DNA from: an uncultured Ruegeria sp.
GTDB taxonomy: Bacteria; Pseudomonadota; Alphaproteobacteria; Rhodobacterales; Rhodobacteraceae
Assembly: GCF_947504215.1 (NCBI RefSeq)
Contig: NZ_CANNGO010000003.1
Coordinates: 1 to 64,000 of the forward strand
Reading direction: 5' to 3'
Length of the DNA stretch: 64,000 nucleotides
Numbering within the stretch: position 1 is the stretch's first letter; every line of letters begins with the position of its first letter. Positions 1 through 8,120 of the stretch are shown here, in pieces. A program made the translations under genes and the position numbers. The notes under the pieces were generated by a model that did no database searches, was not told the origin of the DNA, and worked only from the letters and a program-made list of their open reading frames with translations.

Positions 1-77
1 GCCGCGACGCCATGAAAAAACCCGTCGCAGTCGCAGGCGTCAACGCAAACGACATGACACCTCAAATACAAGCGTAG
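1..77 (+). CDS. xsc: C-terminal end of sulfoacetaldehyde acetyltransferase (partial)
   Basis: Only the last 24 codons are in the window; the frame runs from base 3 and ends with TAG at 75-77. The tail reads RDAMKKPVAVAG and then about a dozen further residues. Xsc is the thiamine-diphosphate enzyme that splits sulfoacetaldehyde with phosphate into acetyl phosphate and sulfite. The identification is mainly contextual: a phosphate acetyltransferase follows after 4 bases and soeABC follows that, the order known from Ruegeria-type taurine degradation clusters. The fragment is too short to prove the family by itself. Confidence 0.6.
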   Translation, partial: RDAMKKPVAVAGVNANDMTPQIQA

Positions 78-81
78 GCGC

Positions 82-1104
82 GTGAAACCTCTGCGTACAA
101 TTCTCGGAACTGAAACCGGTTCCGACAAGATCATCGCCCTTGCTGAGGGCGATGATCCACGCGTTGTTGAAGGTGCTCTGAAGGCGCGCGCTGAAGACAT
201 TGCCCAGATTATCCTTGTTGGAGATCGGGCAAAGGTCATTGCTTTGCTAGAAGAACAGGGCGGGACGGATGTCGATGGAATAGACATTCATGATCCCAAC
301 GATTCTCCGCATTGGGGGGCATTTGCGGTGTCTCTTTATGAGTTGCGCAAACACAAAGGCATGACGCCTGAACAAGCGCAGCAACAAGTCCGCAATCGTC
401 TGAACTATGCCGCGATGTTGGTGCATGAAGGTTTCGCAGACGGAACGGTTGGCGGAGCGGTTGAAACAACATCAGCCACTGTCCGGGCCGCGCTTCAAAT
501 CATTGGCAAAGCGCCTGACGCCGCGATGGTCTCCAGCTTTTTCCTGATGCTCTATTGCCGCGACCATCATACCGTTCGGGGCGCGCATATCTTTGCCGAT
601 TGCGGCCTCGTCGTGGATCCGAATGAACAGGAACTGGCAGAGATCGCGCAAGCATCAGCCAAGTCTTATCAGACCTTGACCCACGAAACGCCCAGGGTTG
701 CGATGCTGTCGTTTTCGACCAGAGGCAGTGCAAATCACCCCAAGGCCTCAAAGGTCATCGAGGCAACACAGATTGCGAAATCTGCAAATCCCGACCTTTT
801 GATTGATGGTGAATTGCAGTTCGACGCCGCCTTCGTTCCAGAAGTGGCGGCGAAAAAGGCAAAGGATTCTCCACTGCGCGGAGAAGCAAATGTCTTTATC
901 TTCCCAAACCTCGATGCGGGCAATCTAGGCTACAAAATCGCCCAACGGATCGGTGGTGCCGAAGCAATCGGACCAATCCTGCAGGGTCTGGCAAAACCCG
1001 CAAACGACCTGTCGCGTGGATGCTCGGCCGAGGATGTATTGCATATGATTGCCGTGACTGCCGTGCAGGCACATCACTCAAAAGCACAGGACGCATCCGA
1101 TTAA
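82..1104 (+). CDS. pta: Phosphate acetyltransferase (short form)
   Basis: A 340-residue protein of the phosphate acetyl/butyryl transferase family without the N-terminal DRTGG/CobB-like extension of long Pta proteins. Recognisable stretches are ALAEGDDPRVVEGA near the N-terminus, FFLMLYC and ADCGLVVDPN in the middle, and VFIFPNLDAGNLGYK at about residues 270-285. It starts with GTG four bases after the upstream stop, so it is translationally linked to the presumed xsc. The role is to convert acetyl phosphate released by Xsc into acetyl-CoA, in the cytoplasm. Family assignment is firm; the dedicated sulfonate role is inferred from position between xsc and soeABC. Confidence 0.93.
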   Translation: MKPLRTILGTETGSDKIIALAEGDDPRVVEGALKARAEDIAQIILVGDRAKVIALLEEQGGTDVDGIDIHDPNDSPHWGAFAVSLYELRKHKGMTPEQAQQQVRNRLNYAAMLVHEGFADGTVGGAVETTSATVRAALQIIGKAPDAAMVSSFFLMLYCRDHHTVRGAHIFADCGLVVDPNEQELAEIAQASAKSYQTLTHETPRVAMLSFSTRGSANHPKASKVIEATQIAKSANPDLLIDGELQFDAAFVPEVAAKKAKDSPLRGEANVFIFPNLDAGNLGYKIAQRIGGAEAIGPILQGLAKPANDLSRGCSAEDVLHMIAVTAVQAHHSKAQDASD

Positions 1105-1177
1105 AGCCAGCTAGCAATAAAGGTTTTGTTCTGACCGAAATACTGGAAGGATCGAACCAACAGCCAAAGGGACGTAC

Positions 1178-3991
1178 ATGAACCAGCCAGTTATCGACAC
1201 ATCGCCGAAGGTTTCGGACGAGGTCCGAAAAACCACCTGTTACATGTGCGCCTGTCGATGCGGCATCAACGTACATATGAAAGACGGCAAGGTTGCCTAT
1301 ATCGAAGGCAACCGCGACCACCCGGTCAACAAGGGCGTCTTGTGTGCCAAGGGCAGCGCCGGGATCATGCAAGTCAACGCGCCTTCGCGCCTGCGCAAAC
1401 CATTGCGCCGGGTCGGGCCACGCGGATCGGGTGAATTTCGCGAGATCGAATGGGACGAAGCGATCAGCACTGCGGTAGGCTGGTTGAACGAGCTGCACGA
1501 GACTGCACCGCAAAAACTGGCGTTTTTCACCGGGCGGGATCAGAGCCAAAGCTTCACTTCGTTCTGGGCGCAGAACTTCGGAACGCCAAACTACGCGGCG
1601 CATGGCGGGTTCTGTTCCGTCAACATGGCTGCCGGCGGCATCTACACGATGGGCGGCGCGTTCTGGGAGTTCGGTCAACCCGACTGGGACCATACAAAGC
1701 TGTTCATGCTGTTTGGCGTGGCAGAGGACCATGACAGCAATCCGATCAAAATGGGCATCGGCAAGATCAAGGCGCGTGGCGCGCGGGTGATCGGGGTCAA
1801 CCCGATACGGTCCGGGTATAATGCTGTGGCCGATGACTGGGTCGGCATCACGCCCGGCACCGATGGCTTGTTCATCCTGTCCCTGATCCATGTGCTGATG
1901 AAGGCAGGCAAGATCGATCTGGACTATCTCGGCCGCTACACCAACGCGCCGATTCTTGTGAATGCTGCGGACGGCCCGGAAAAAGGTCTGTTTCTGCGCG
2001 ATAACGACGGCAAGCCACTAGTGATTGACCGCAACACCGGCAAACCCACTGCATTTGACAAACCCGGTGTTCGCCCGGATTTGTCAGCTACTTACGAAAA
2101 AGATGGTGTTACCCATCGTCCCGTCTTTCACCTAATGGCGGACAAGTACCTCTCGGATGAACACGCGCCCGAGGCCGTGGCCGAACGGTGCGGTATCCCA
2201 GCCAAACGCATTCGCGCGATTGCCGCTGAAATCGCCCGTGTGGCCTTTGACGAGGCCATTGAGCTGGATCAGGAGTGGACTGATTTCCGCGGTGAAACCC
2301 ACGCAAAAATGATCGGTCGCCCTGTCAGCTTTCATGCGATGCGCGGAATTTCAGCCCACGCCAATGGATTTCAGACCTGTCGCGCGCTGCATGTGCTTCA
2401 AATCTTGTTGGGAACGGTCGAGGTTCCGGGCGGCTTCCGCTTCAAACCGCCCTATCCCAAACCAGTTGAGGCGCACCCGACACCTCATGGTGATCGCCGC
2501 CCTGGGCGCCCGCTGAATGGCCCGCATCTGGGCTTCCCACGTGGCCCCGACGATCTGTTGCTGGATGATGACGGACAGCCGCTGCGCATCGACAAGGCCT
2601 TTACCTGGGAAAACCCGATGTCGGCCCATGGGTTGATGCACATGGTGATTTCCAACGCCGCGGCAGGCGATCCGTACAAGATCGATACGCTGTTCATGTA
2701 CATGGCCAACATGTCCTGGAATTCCTCGATGAACACCAAGGGCGTGATGGAGATGCTGACCGCCCGCAACGAAGACGGCAGATACGTCATACCAAACATC
2801 ATCTATTCAGATGCGTATTCGTCAGAAATGGTGGCCTATGCCGACCTGATCCTGCCTGACACGACGTATCTTGAACGACACGATTGTATTTCGCTACTGG
2901 ATCGTCCGATCTGCGAGGCCGACGCAGCTGCCGACGCCATCCGTTGGCCGGTGATCGAACCCGATCGTGACGTGCGAGGATTCCAATCCGTGCTGATTGA
3001 ACTGGCCAACCGCATGAGTCTGCCCGGCTTTACCAATGAGGACGGTAGTCCAAAATGGAAAGACTACGCAGACTATATCGTTAATCACGAACGTCGACCG
3101 GGTATCGGACCACTGGCCGGGTTCCGTGGCCCGGACGGTGACAAAGAAGGCCGTGGCGAAGTCAATGCCGACCAGTTGAACCGCTATATCGAGAATGGCG
3201 GTTTCTATGTCGCGCATATTCCGGAAGGGGCTGACTATTACAAACCCTGGAACACGGCCTATCAGGACTGGGCCGTGGGTATGGGCATCTATGACAGCCC
3301 GCAGCCCTACCTGTTTCAGCTTTATTCCGAACCCATGCGCAAGTTCCAGCTGGCCGCCGAGGGCCATGGCGACCGGCAACCGCCGGATCACCTGCGTCAG
3401 CGTATCCAAGACACGATGGATCCGCTACCTATCTGGTACGAAACAGACCAGCAGGGCAACGAAGGTTACAGTATCAACGCGCTGACCCAACGCCCCATGG
3501 CGATGTATCACAGTTGGGGCACACAGAATGCCTGGCTGCGGCAGTTGCACGGGCGCAACCCGCTTTACGTACCAACGAAACTCATGCGGGAACACGGGCT
3601 GCAGGATGGCGATTGGGCCAAAGTCAGCTCTCCGCACGGAGAGATCACTGTTCCGGTCATGGAAATGGCGGCGCTGAATGACAATACGGTCTGGACGTGG
3701 AACGCCATCGGTAAGCGCAAGGGTGCTTGGGCGCTGCAAGACGACGCGCCCGAGGCGACCAAAGGGTTCCTGCTGAACCATCTGATCCACGAGTTGATGC
3801 CGCCCAAAGGCGACGGGATGCGGTGGGCCAATTCGGATCCGATCACCGGTCAGGCCGCGTGGTTCGACCTAAAGGTCAAGATCGAGAAATCAGAACCCCC
3901 GGGCGATGCTGAAAGCCAACCAGAGTTTGATCCAATTAAATCACCGGTGGGAACCGGCCCCAAAGACCTTGCGTGGAAGGTAGGCAAATGA
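1178..3991 (+). CDS. soeA: Sulfite dehydrogenase molybdopterin subunit SoeA
   Basis: A 937-residue oxidoreductase of the DMSO reductase family (bis-molybdopterin guanine dinucleotide). The N-terminus carries Cys21-x2-Cys24-x3-Cys28-x27-Cys56, the ligand pattern for one [4Fe-4S] cluster, followed by the molybdopterin oxidoreductase core and a C-terminal dinucleotide-binding domain (ALTQRPMAMYHSWG onwards). There is no twin-arginine signal, so the complex should face the cytoplasm as known for SoeABC. AAAGGGA lies six bases before the ATG. SoeB starts within its stop codon (ATGA). Known SoeABC oxidises sulfite to sulfate and feeds the quinone pool. Other members (thiosulfate or polysulfide reductases) are possible by sequence, but the xsc-pta context makes sulfite the likely substrate. 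Confidence 0.88.
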   Translation: MNQPVIDTSPKVSDEVRKTTCYMCACRCGINVHMKDGKVAYIEGNRDHPVNKGVLCAKGSAGIMQVNAPSRLRKPLRRVGPRGSGEFREIEWDEAISTAVGWLNELHETAPQKLAFFTGRDQSQSFTSFWAQNFGTPNYAAHGGFCSVNMAAGGIYTMGGAFWEFGQPDWDHTKLFMLFGVAEDHDSNPIKMGIGKIKARGARVIGVNPIRSGYNAVADDWVGITPGTDGLFILSLIHVLMKAGKIDLDYLGRYTNAPILVNAADGPEKGLFLRDNDGKPLVIDRNTGKPTAFDKPGVRPDLSATYEKDGVTHRPVFHLMADKYLSDEHAPEAVAERCGIPAKRIRAIAAEIARVAFDEAIELDQEWTDFRGETHAKMIGRPVSFHAMRGISAHANGFQTCRALHVLQILLGTVEVPGGFRFKPPYPKPVEAHPTPHGDRRPGRPLNGPHLGFPRGPDDLLLDDDGQPLRIDKAFTWENPMSAHGLMHMVISNAAAGDPYKIDTLFMYMANMSWNSSMNTKGVMEMLTARNEDGRYVIPNIIYSDAYSSEMVAYADLILPDTTYLERHDCISLLDRPICEADAAADAIRWPVIEPDRDVRGFQSVLIELANRMSLPGFTNEDGSPKWKDYADYIVNHERRPGIGPLAGFRGPDGDKEGRGEVNADQLNRYIENGGFYVAHIPEGADYYKPWNTAYQDWAVGMGIYDSPQPYLFQLYSEPMRKFQLAAEGHGDRQPPDHLRQRIQDTMDPLPIWYETDQQGNEGYSINALTQRPMAMYHSWGTQNAWLRQLHGRNPLYVPTKLMREHGLQDGDWAKVSSPHGEITVPVMEMAALNDNTVWTWNAIGKRKGAWALQDDAPEATKGFLLNHLIHELMPPKGDGMRWANSDPITGQAAWFDLKVKIEKSEPPGDAESQPEFDPIKSPVGTGPKDLAWKVGK

Positions 3992-4752
3992 CCCAACTCC
4001 CCCAATCCACGGACCGCAAGATGGGTTTGGTCATCGACCTTGATACCTGTGTGGGCTGCCATGCCTGCGTTATCTCATGCAAAGGCTGGAACACCGAAAA
4101 CTATGGCGCGCCTTTGTCCGATCAGGACGCCTATGGCGCTGACCCCTCGGGTACCTTCCTGAACCGAGTGCATTCTTATGAAGTCCAGCCAGCCGAGGGC
4201 CACGCCCAATTGGTTCACTTCCCCAAATCCTGCCTGCATTGCGAAGATGCGCCCTGCGTTACTGTTTGCCCCACCGGGGCCAGTTATAAACGTGTCGAGG
4301 ATGGCATCGTTCTGGTCAATGAAAGCGACTGCATCGGGTGTGGCCTGTGTGCCTGGTCCTGCCCCTACGGAGCCCGCGAACTGGATATGGCCGAGGGTGT
4401 GATGAAGAAATGCACGCTTTGCGTCGATCGCATCTACAACGAAAACCTGCCCGAAGTGGACCGGGTTCCATCCTGTGTTCGCACCTGCCCGGCAGGCGCA
4501 CGCCATTTTGGCGATCTGGGCGATCCCGACAGCGATGTCAGCAAACTGGTCGCGGAACGTGAAGGCATGGATCTGATGCCAGAGATGGGCACGAAGCCGG
4601 TCAACAAATACCTGCCGCCGCGCCCCAAAGACACTGTTGAAGATCAGATCGATATTCTGGCACCACTGCTGGCCCCTGTTGCGGAAGAACCAAAGGGCTT
4701 CATGGGATGGCTCGACAAAGCCCTCGATAAAGTCCCCGGGGGAGCGAACTGA
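3988..4752 (+). CDS. soeB: Sulfite dehydrogenase iron-sulfur subunit SoeB
   Basis: A 254-residue DmsB/NrfC-like ferredoxin subunit. Four cysteine groups are visible: CVGCHACVISC, CLHCEDAPCVTVC, CIGCGLCAWSC and CTLC paired with a later CVRTC, enough for four [4Fe-4S] clusters that wire SoeA to the membrane subunit. The ATG at 3988 overlaps the soeA stop as ATGA and has GAAGG seven bases upstream; a GTG at 3973 is in frame but less well placed. SoeC begins in its stop codon. Cytoplasmic electron-transfer subunit. Confidence 0.9.
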   Translation: MTQLPQSTDRKMGLVIDLDTCVGCHACVISCKGWNTENYGAPLSDQDAYGADPSGTFLNRVHSYEVQPAEGHAQLVHFPKSCLHCEDAPCVTVCPTGASYKRVEDGIVLVNESDCIGCGLCAWSCPYGARELDMAEGVMKKCTLCVDRIYNENLPEVDRVPSCVRTCPAGARHFGDLGDPDSDVSKLVAEREGMDLMPEMGTKPVNKYLPPRPKDTVEDQIDILAPLLAPVAEEPKGFMGWLDKALDKVPGGAN

Positions 4753-5639
4753 TGCACCCGGCACCTTCTGTCATCATCTTCACCACCTTCTCTGGTCTGG
4801 GCTTCGGGCTACTGTATTTCCTTGGGTTCGGTGTCCCGGACGTCTCAGGCGTCACGGCATTTGTGTTCTTCGCGATCGCCTTTGGTCTGGCTGTCGGCGG
4901 CCTGCTGGCGTCGACCTTTCACCTCGGCCATCCCGAACGGGCGTGGAAAGCGTTCAGCCAATGGAAATCAAGCTGGCTAAGCCGCGAGGGTATCTGCGCC
5001 GTGGCCGCCCTGCTGGTCATGGGGCTCTATGCCATTGGCGTGATATTCCTAGGACAGCGCTGGGTTTTTCTCGGACTTCTCGGCTCGATCCTCAGCCTCG
5101 CAACGGTCTTTACGACCTCGATGATCTATGCCCAGCTCAAAACCATCCCGCGCTGGAACATGTGGGCGACACCCGCCATGTTCATCACCTTCAGCATCGC
5201 GGGCGGGTCCTTGCTGGCGGGTGCAGAAAGCCTTGCGCCCAAGCTGATGGCTGTGGCCGGGGTCGTGCAACTGATCTATTGGGCGATGGGGGACAAAGCG
5301 TTTCAGCGGGCGGGCACCGACCTGGGTTCGGCAACGGGTCTTGGTGATCGCGGCTCTGTCCGCGCCTTTGAACCGCCCCATACCGGCACAAACTACCTTC
5401 TGCGCGAATTCGTTCATATCGTCGGGCGCAAACACGCCCAAAAACTGCGCATCATATCGTTCGCTCTCGCCTTTGTTCTGCCCATCCTGCTGATCATCGC
5501 TCCGGTAGACGGCATCGTGATCAAACACCTTTTCGCACTGTTTGCCGTCCTCTCTCACATCGCTGGAGTCGTCGTCTCCAGGTGGCTTTTCTTTGCACAA
5601 GCCGAACATGTTGTCGGGCTGTATTACGGAAAACGGTGA
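4752..5639 (+). CDS. soeC: Sulfite dehydrogenase membrane anchor SoeC
   Basis: A 295-residue DmsC-family membrane anchor with about eight hydrophobic helices, e.g. the segments around residues 8-25, 35-55, 85-105 and the C-terminal FALAFVLPILLIIAPVDG. It starts on TGATG overlapping the soeB stop and follows GGGGGAGCG. The family binds quinone and anchors the catalytic pair at the cytoplasmic membrane. A strong intrinsic terminator begins 9 bases after its stop, so it ends the sulfonate operon. Confidence 0.88.
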   Translation: MHPAPSVIIFTTFSGLGFGLLYFLGFGVPDVSGVTAFVFFAIAFGLAVGGLLASTFHLGHPERAWKAFSQWKSSWLSREGICAVAALLVMGLYAIGVIFLGQRWVFLGLLGSILSLATVFTTSMIYAQLKTIPRWNMWATPAMFITFSIAGGSLLAGAESLAPKLMAVAGVVQLIYWAMGDKAFQRAGTDLGSATGLGDRGSVRAFEPPHTGTNYLLREFVHIVGRKHAQKLRIISFALAFVLPILLIIAPVDGIVIKHLFALFAVLSHIAGVVVSRWLFFAQAEHVVGLYYGKR

Positions 5640-5647
5640 TAATTTTG

Positions 5648-5679
5648 AAAAGAGCCTCAAAACAGAGGCTCTTTTTTTT
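5648..5679 (+). terminator. Rho-independent terminator of the xsc-pta-soeABC operon
   Basis: Perfect 11-bp stem: AAAAGAGCCTC (5648-5658), six-base loop, GAGGCTCTTTT (5665-5675), continuing into a T tract to 5679. It sits 9 bases after the soeC stop and insulates the following ECF41 promoter. Confidence 0.92.
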
Positions 5680-5685
5680 CAATTA

Positions 5686-5712
5686 TGTCACAAATCTAGT
5701 CGCTGGCCCGTC
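5686..5712 (+). promoter_or_regulatory. Predicted ECF41 sigma-factor promoter
   Basis: TGTCACA at 5686-5692, exactly 16 bases, then CGTC at 5709-5712. As I recall it, the conserved promoter described for ECF41 sigma factors is TGTCACA-N16-CGTC. It lies 34 bases before the ATG of the decarboxylase-like gene, which is co-transcribed with an ECF41 sigma factor gene, so autoregulation is expected. Confidence 0.85.
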
Positions 5713-5746
5713 CTGTTTCTGTTCAACTCATAAACAGGAGATTTCA

Positions 5747-6208
5747 ATGTCCGCACGCATCAATCATTTTTCCGTTGCGCCAACCTTGATGCAGCCCATG
5801 CTCGACATGGAGGAGCGTCTCAGAGCATCGGGGTTGGAACACAGTTTGATCGAACTTGTGAAGCTTCGTGTGTCACAGATCAACGGCTGCGCCTATTGCA
5901 TCCACATGCACACCCATGACGCCCGCGCAAATGGCGAGAGCGAGGACCGGCTGCACTTGCTGAACGCGTGGCACGAATCGTCGTTATATTCCGGACGCGA
6001 ACGCGCCGCGCTATCTTGGGCTGAAAGCCTTACCAGGATTGAATCCAGCCGAGCTGCCGAAGCGACGTATCAGACAATGGCGGCACAGTTTTCCGAGGAG
6101 GATCAAGTGGCGCTGACATTGGTTATCACAACCATCAACGCCTGGAACCGCATCGCAATTGGCTTCGCGATACCACACCCCACGTCCAGCAAGGCATCAG
6201 CGGCGTGA
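5747..6208 (+). CDS. Carboxymuconolactone decarboxylase / AhpD-family protein (ECF41 partner)
   Basis: A 153-residue all-helical AhpD/CMD-like protein. The redox motif CAYCIHMH sits at about residues 46-53, followed by a helix with WNRIAIGF near the C-terminus. The start at 5747 follows AACAGGAG; longer upstream reading would run through the soeC terminator. CMD-like proteins of this size are typical neighbours and regulon members of ECF41 sigma factors, together with oxidoreductases and epimerases. Likely a peroxidase or thiol-redox enzyme, but the substrate is unknown. The stop codon overlaps the GTG start of the sigma factor gene. Confidence 0.88.
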   Translation: MSARINHFSVAPTLMQPMLDMEERLRASGLEHSLIELVKLRVSQINGCAYCIHMHTHDARANGESEDRLHLLNAWHESSLYSGRERAALSWAESLTRIESSRAAEATYQTMAAQFSEEDQVALTLVITTINAWNRIAIGFAIPHPTSSKASAA

Positions 6209-7086
6209 CCCGCAACGAAGAAGTCCCCGTCGATAAGGTTTTCGTCGTTCTGCAGCCGCGCTTGTTCGCGGTTGCATATCGCATGCTCGGAACTGTCAGC
6301 GATGCTGAGGATATCGTGCAGGATGCCTATCTGCGCTGGCGGCGTGTCGATCCCGAAACTGTGCGTGACACGACGGGGTACCTTATCCGTATCGTTACGC
6401 GGCTCTGTCTCGACCACTTGCGCGCGTCAAAGGCTGTTCGCGAAACTTATCCCGGTGAATGGCTGCCAGAACCTCTGGTAACCGAGGATCCAACAGAACG
6501 GCTGGATCGGGACGTGTCGATCGCACTGTTGATGGCGCTGGAAAGGCTGTCCCCGCTGGAACGCGCGGCTTTTCTTCTGCATGACGTCTTCGACCAATCC
6601 TATGACGAACTGGCCGAAACGCTAAAGCGCAGCCAAAGCTCATGCCGGCAATTGGTCAGCCGTGCAAGAAAACATGTCGACCAGGCCAAACCGCGAACCA
6701 AGATCGCACGCGAACATGGTGAAAACCTTGCCACCGCTTTCTTCAGAGCAGCCAAAAGCGGGGATACCAACGGTCTGGCAGAAGTGCTGGCGCAGGATGT
6801 CCAATTACATTCCGACGGTGGCGGCAAGGTTATCGCGACGCTGAATCCGATCTATGGACAAGATAAGGTCATTCGATTTTTTGCCGGGCTGGCGCGGAAG
6901 CCATCTGCTCAACAAAGGGTCGACTGGGTCACGTGTAGACTGAACGGGCAACCTTCGATCATTAGTCGCGACCCGAAAGGCTTCGTACAGGCGATTTCCC
7001 TCAACGTCGAAGCAGACCAGATCACAGCTATCTATATGGTGCGCAACCCCGACAAGACCCGGCACCTTGAAGCACTTCTGACCTAA
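6205..7086 (+). CDS. ECF41-group RNA polymerase sigma factor with fused SnoaL-like regulatory domain (SigJ-like)
   Basis: 293 residues. Sigma region 2 lies at about 10-80 (DAEDIVQDAYLRW), region 4 at about 110-160 (ERAAFLLHDVF, then the helix-turn-helix), and a C-terminal SnoaL/NTF2-like domain covers about 175-293. Three hallmarks of group ECF41 are present: WLPEP in the linker, DGGGK in the C-terminal domain and NPDK near the end. In this group the C-terminal domain replaces a separate anti-sigma factor and tunes activity. Start is GTG overlapping the upstream TGA (GTGA). No anti-sigma gene follows, as expected. The inducing signal is not known. Confidence 0.92.
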   Translation: MTRNEEVPVDKVFVVLQPRLFAVAYRMLGTVSDAEDIVQDAYLRWRRVDPETVRDTTGYLIRIVTRLCLDHLRASKAVRETYPGEWLPEPLVTEDPTERLDRDVSIALLMALERLSPLERAAFLLHDVFDQSYDELAETLKRSQSSCRQLVSRARKHVDQAKPRTKIAREHGENLATAFFRAAKSGDTNGLAEVLAQDVQLHSDGGGKVIATLNPIYGQDKVIRFFAGLARKPSAQQRVDWVTCRLNGQPSIISRDPKGFVQAISLNVEADQITAIYMVRNPDKTRHLEALLT

Positions 7087-7088
7087 CA

Positions 7089-7111
7089 GGGCCTGCACGA
7101 CGCACAGGCCC
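7089..7111. terminator. Hairpin between convergent sigma-factor and dapA genes
   Basis: GGGCCTG (7089-7095) pairs with CAGGCCC (7105-7111) across a 9-base loop. No T tract on either strand, so a weak bidirectional terminator at best. Confidence 0.4.
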
Positions 7112-7123
7112 AGAGGTTTGACG

Positions 7124-7996
7124 TTAAAGTAACCCTGCGTGCGTCATCGCCGCGTCGATGGCGACCTTGGTGCTGTCTTCCAGCGTGGTCAGTGGCGAGC
7201 GCACCTCTTCGCTACAACGCCCAAGCTTGCTCAGCGCGTATTTTGCGCCCACAAGCCCGGGTTCGATAAAGATCGCCTCGTGCAGCGGCATCAGTCGGTC
7301 CTGATACTTCAATGCGGTCGCATAATCGCCGGCCAGTGTTGCCTGCTGGAACTCTGCGCAAAGTTTTGGTGCGACGTTTGCCGTGACCGAGATGCACCCA
7401 ACCCCACCATGGGCATTGAAGCCAAGCGCCGTCGCGTCTTCGCCAGACAACTGACAAAAATTGGGACCACACGTCGCGCGTTGCTGGCTGACACGGGCCA
7501 GATCACCGGTCGCGTCTTTGACGCCGATGATGCGCGGCAGCTTAGCCAGCTCACCCATCGTCTCAGGCGACATATCGATGATAGAACGGCCGGGAATATT
7601 GTAGATGATAATCGGAATGTCCGCGCATTCGTGCAGGGTCGTGAAATGCGCCAACAACCCGCGCTGGGTCGGCTTGTTGTAATATGGCGTCACGACCAAA
7701 GCCGCAGCGGCACCAACAGTCTTGGCGAACTGGACAAACCTGGTGGCTTCGACCGTGTTGTTTGATCCTGCCCCGGCGATGACCGGAACGCGTCCAGCGG
7801 CGGCTTTGACAACCTCTTCGACCACCGTCTCATGCTCTTCATGGCTAAGCGTTGGGCTTTCCCCAGTGGTGCCGACAGGAACCAGCCCAGTGGAGCCTTC
7901 CTGGATTTGCCACTCAACCAAGTGTTTGAGCGTATCCAAGTCCAACTCGCCGTTGCGGAACGGGGTGACGAGAGCTGGCATCGAGCCTTTGAACAT
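7124..7996 (-). CDS. dapA: 4-hydroxy-tetrahydrodipicolinate synthase
   Basis: 290 residues, the usual length. It condenses pyruvate with aspartate semialdehyde in the lysine and diaminopimelate pathway. Visible active-site elements: PVGTTGES (the two Thr of the proton relay), [10 protein letters not shown] with the catalytic Tyr, and [10 protein letters not shown] with the Schiff-base Lys. GGAGCG lies six bases before the ATG. It is divergent from the lytic transglycosylase gene, so both may share the 124-bp intergenic promoter region. Confidence 0.96.
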   Translation of the reverse strand: MFKGSMPALVTPFRNGELDLDTLKHLVEWQIQEGSTGLVPVGTTGESPTLSHEEHETVVEEVVKAAAGRVPVIAGAGSNNTVEATRFVQFAKTVGAAAALVVTPYYNKPTQRGLLAHFTTLHECADIPIIIYNIPGRSIIDMSPETMGELAKLPRIIGVKDATGDLARVSQQRATCGPNFCQLSGEDATALGFNAHGGVGCISVTANVAPKLCAEFQQATLAGDYATALKYQDRLMPLHEAIFIEPGLVGAKYALSKLGRCSEEVRSPLTTLEDSTKVAIDAAMTHAGLL

Positions 7997-8120
7997 GAAA
8001 CGCTCCTTCGGGTGCAGTTTGCAATTTTCGCACTCCGGTCCATCACGATTTTAGCTTTGTGAGTTGATCCCGGCGGCGCAAGGTTTATCCTCACAGGCTC
8101 TATCCTCGGTTGGTTGGGAA

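Noticed and set aside
896-1891. Long minus-strand ORF of 331 codons opposite pta and soeA
   Set aside because: It is antisense to two well supported genes; high-GC codon bias commonly opens such frames.
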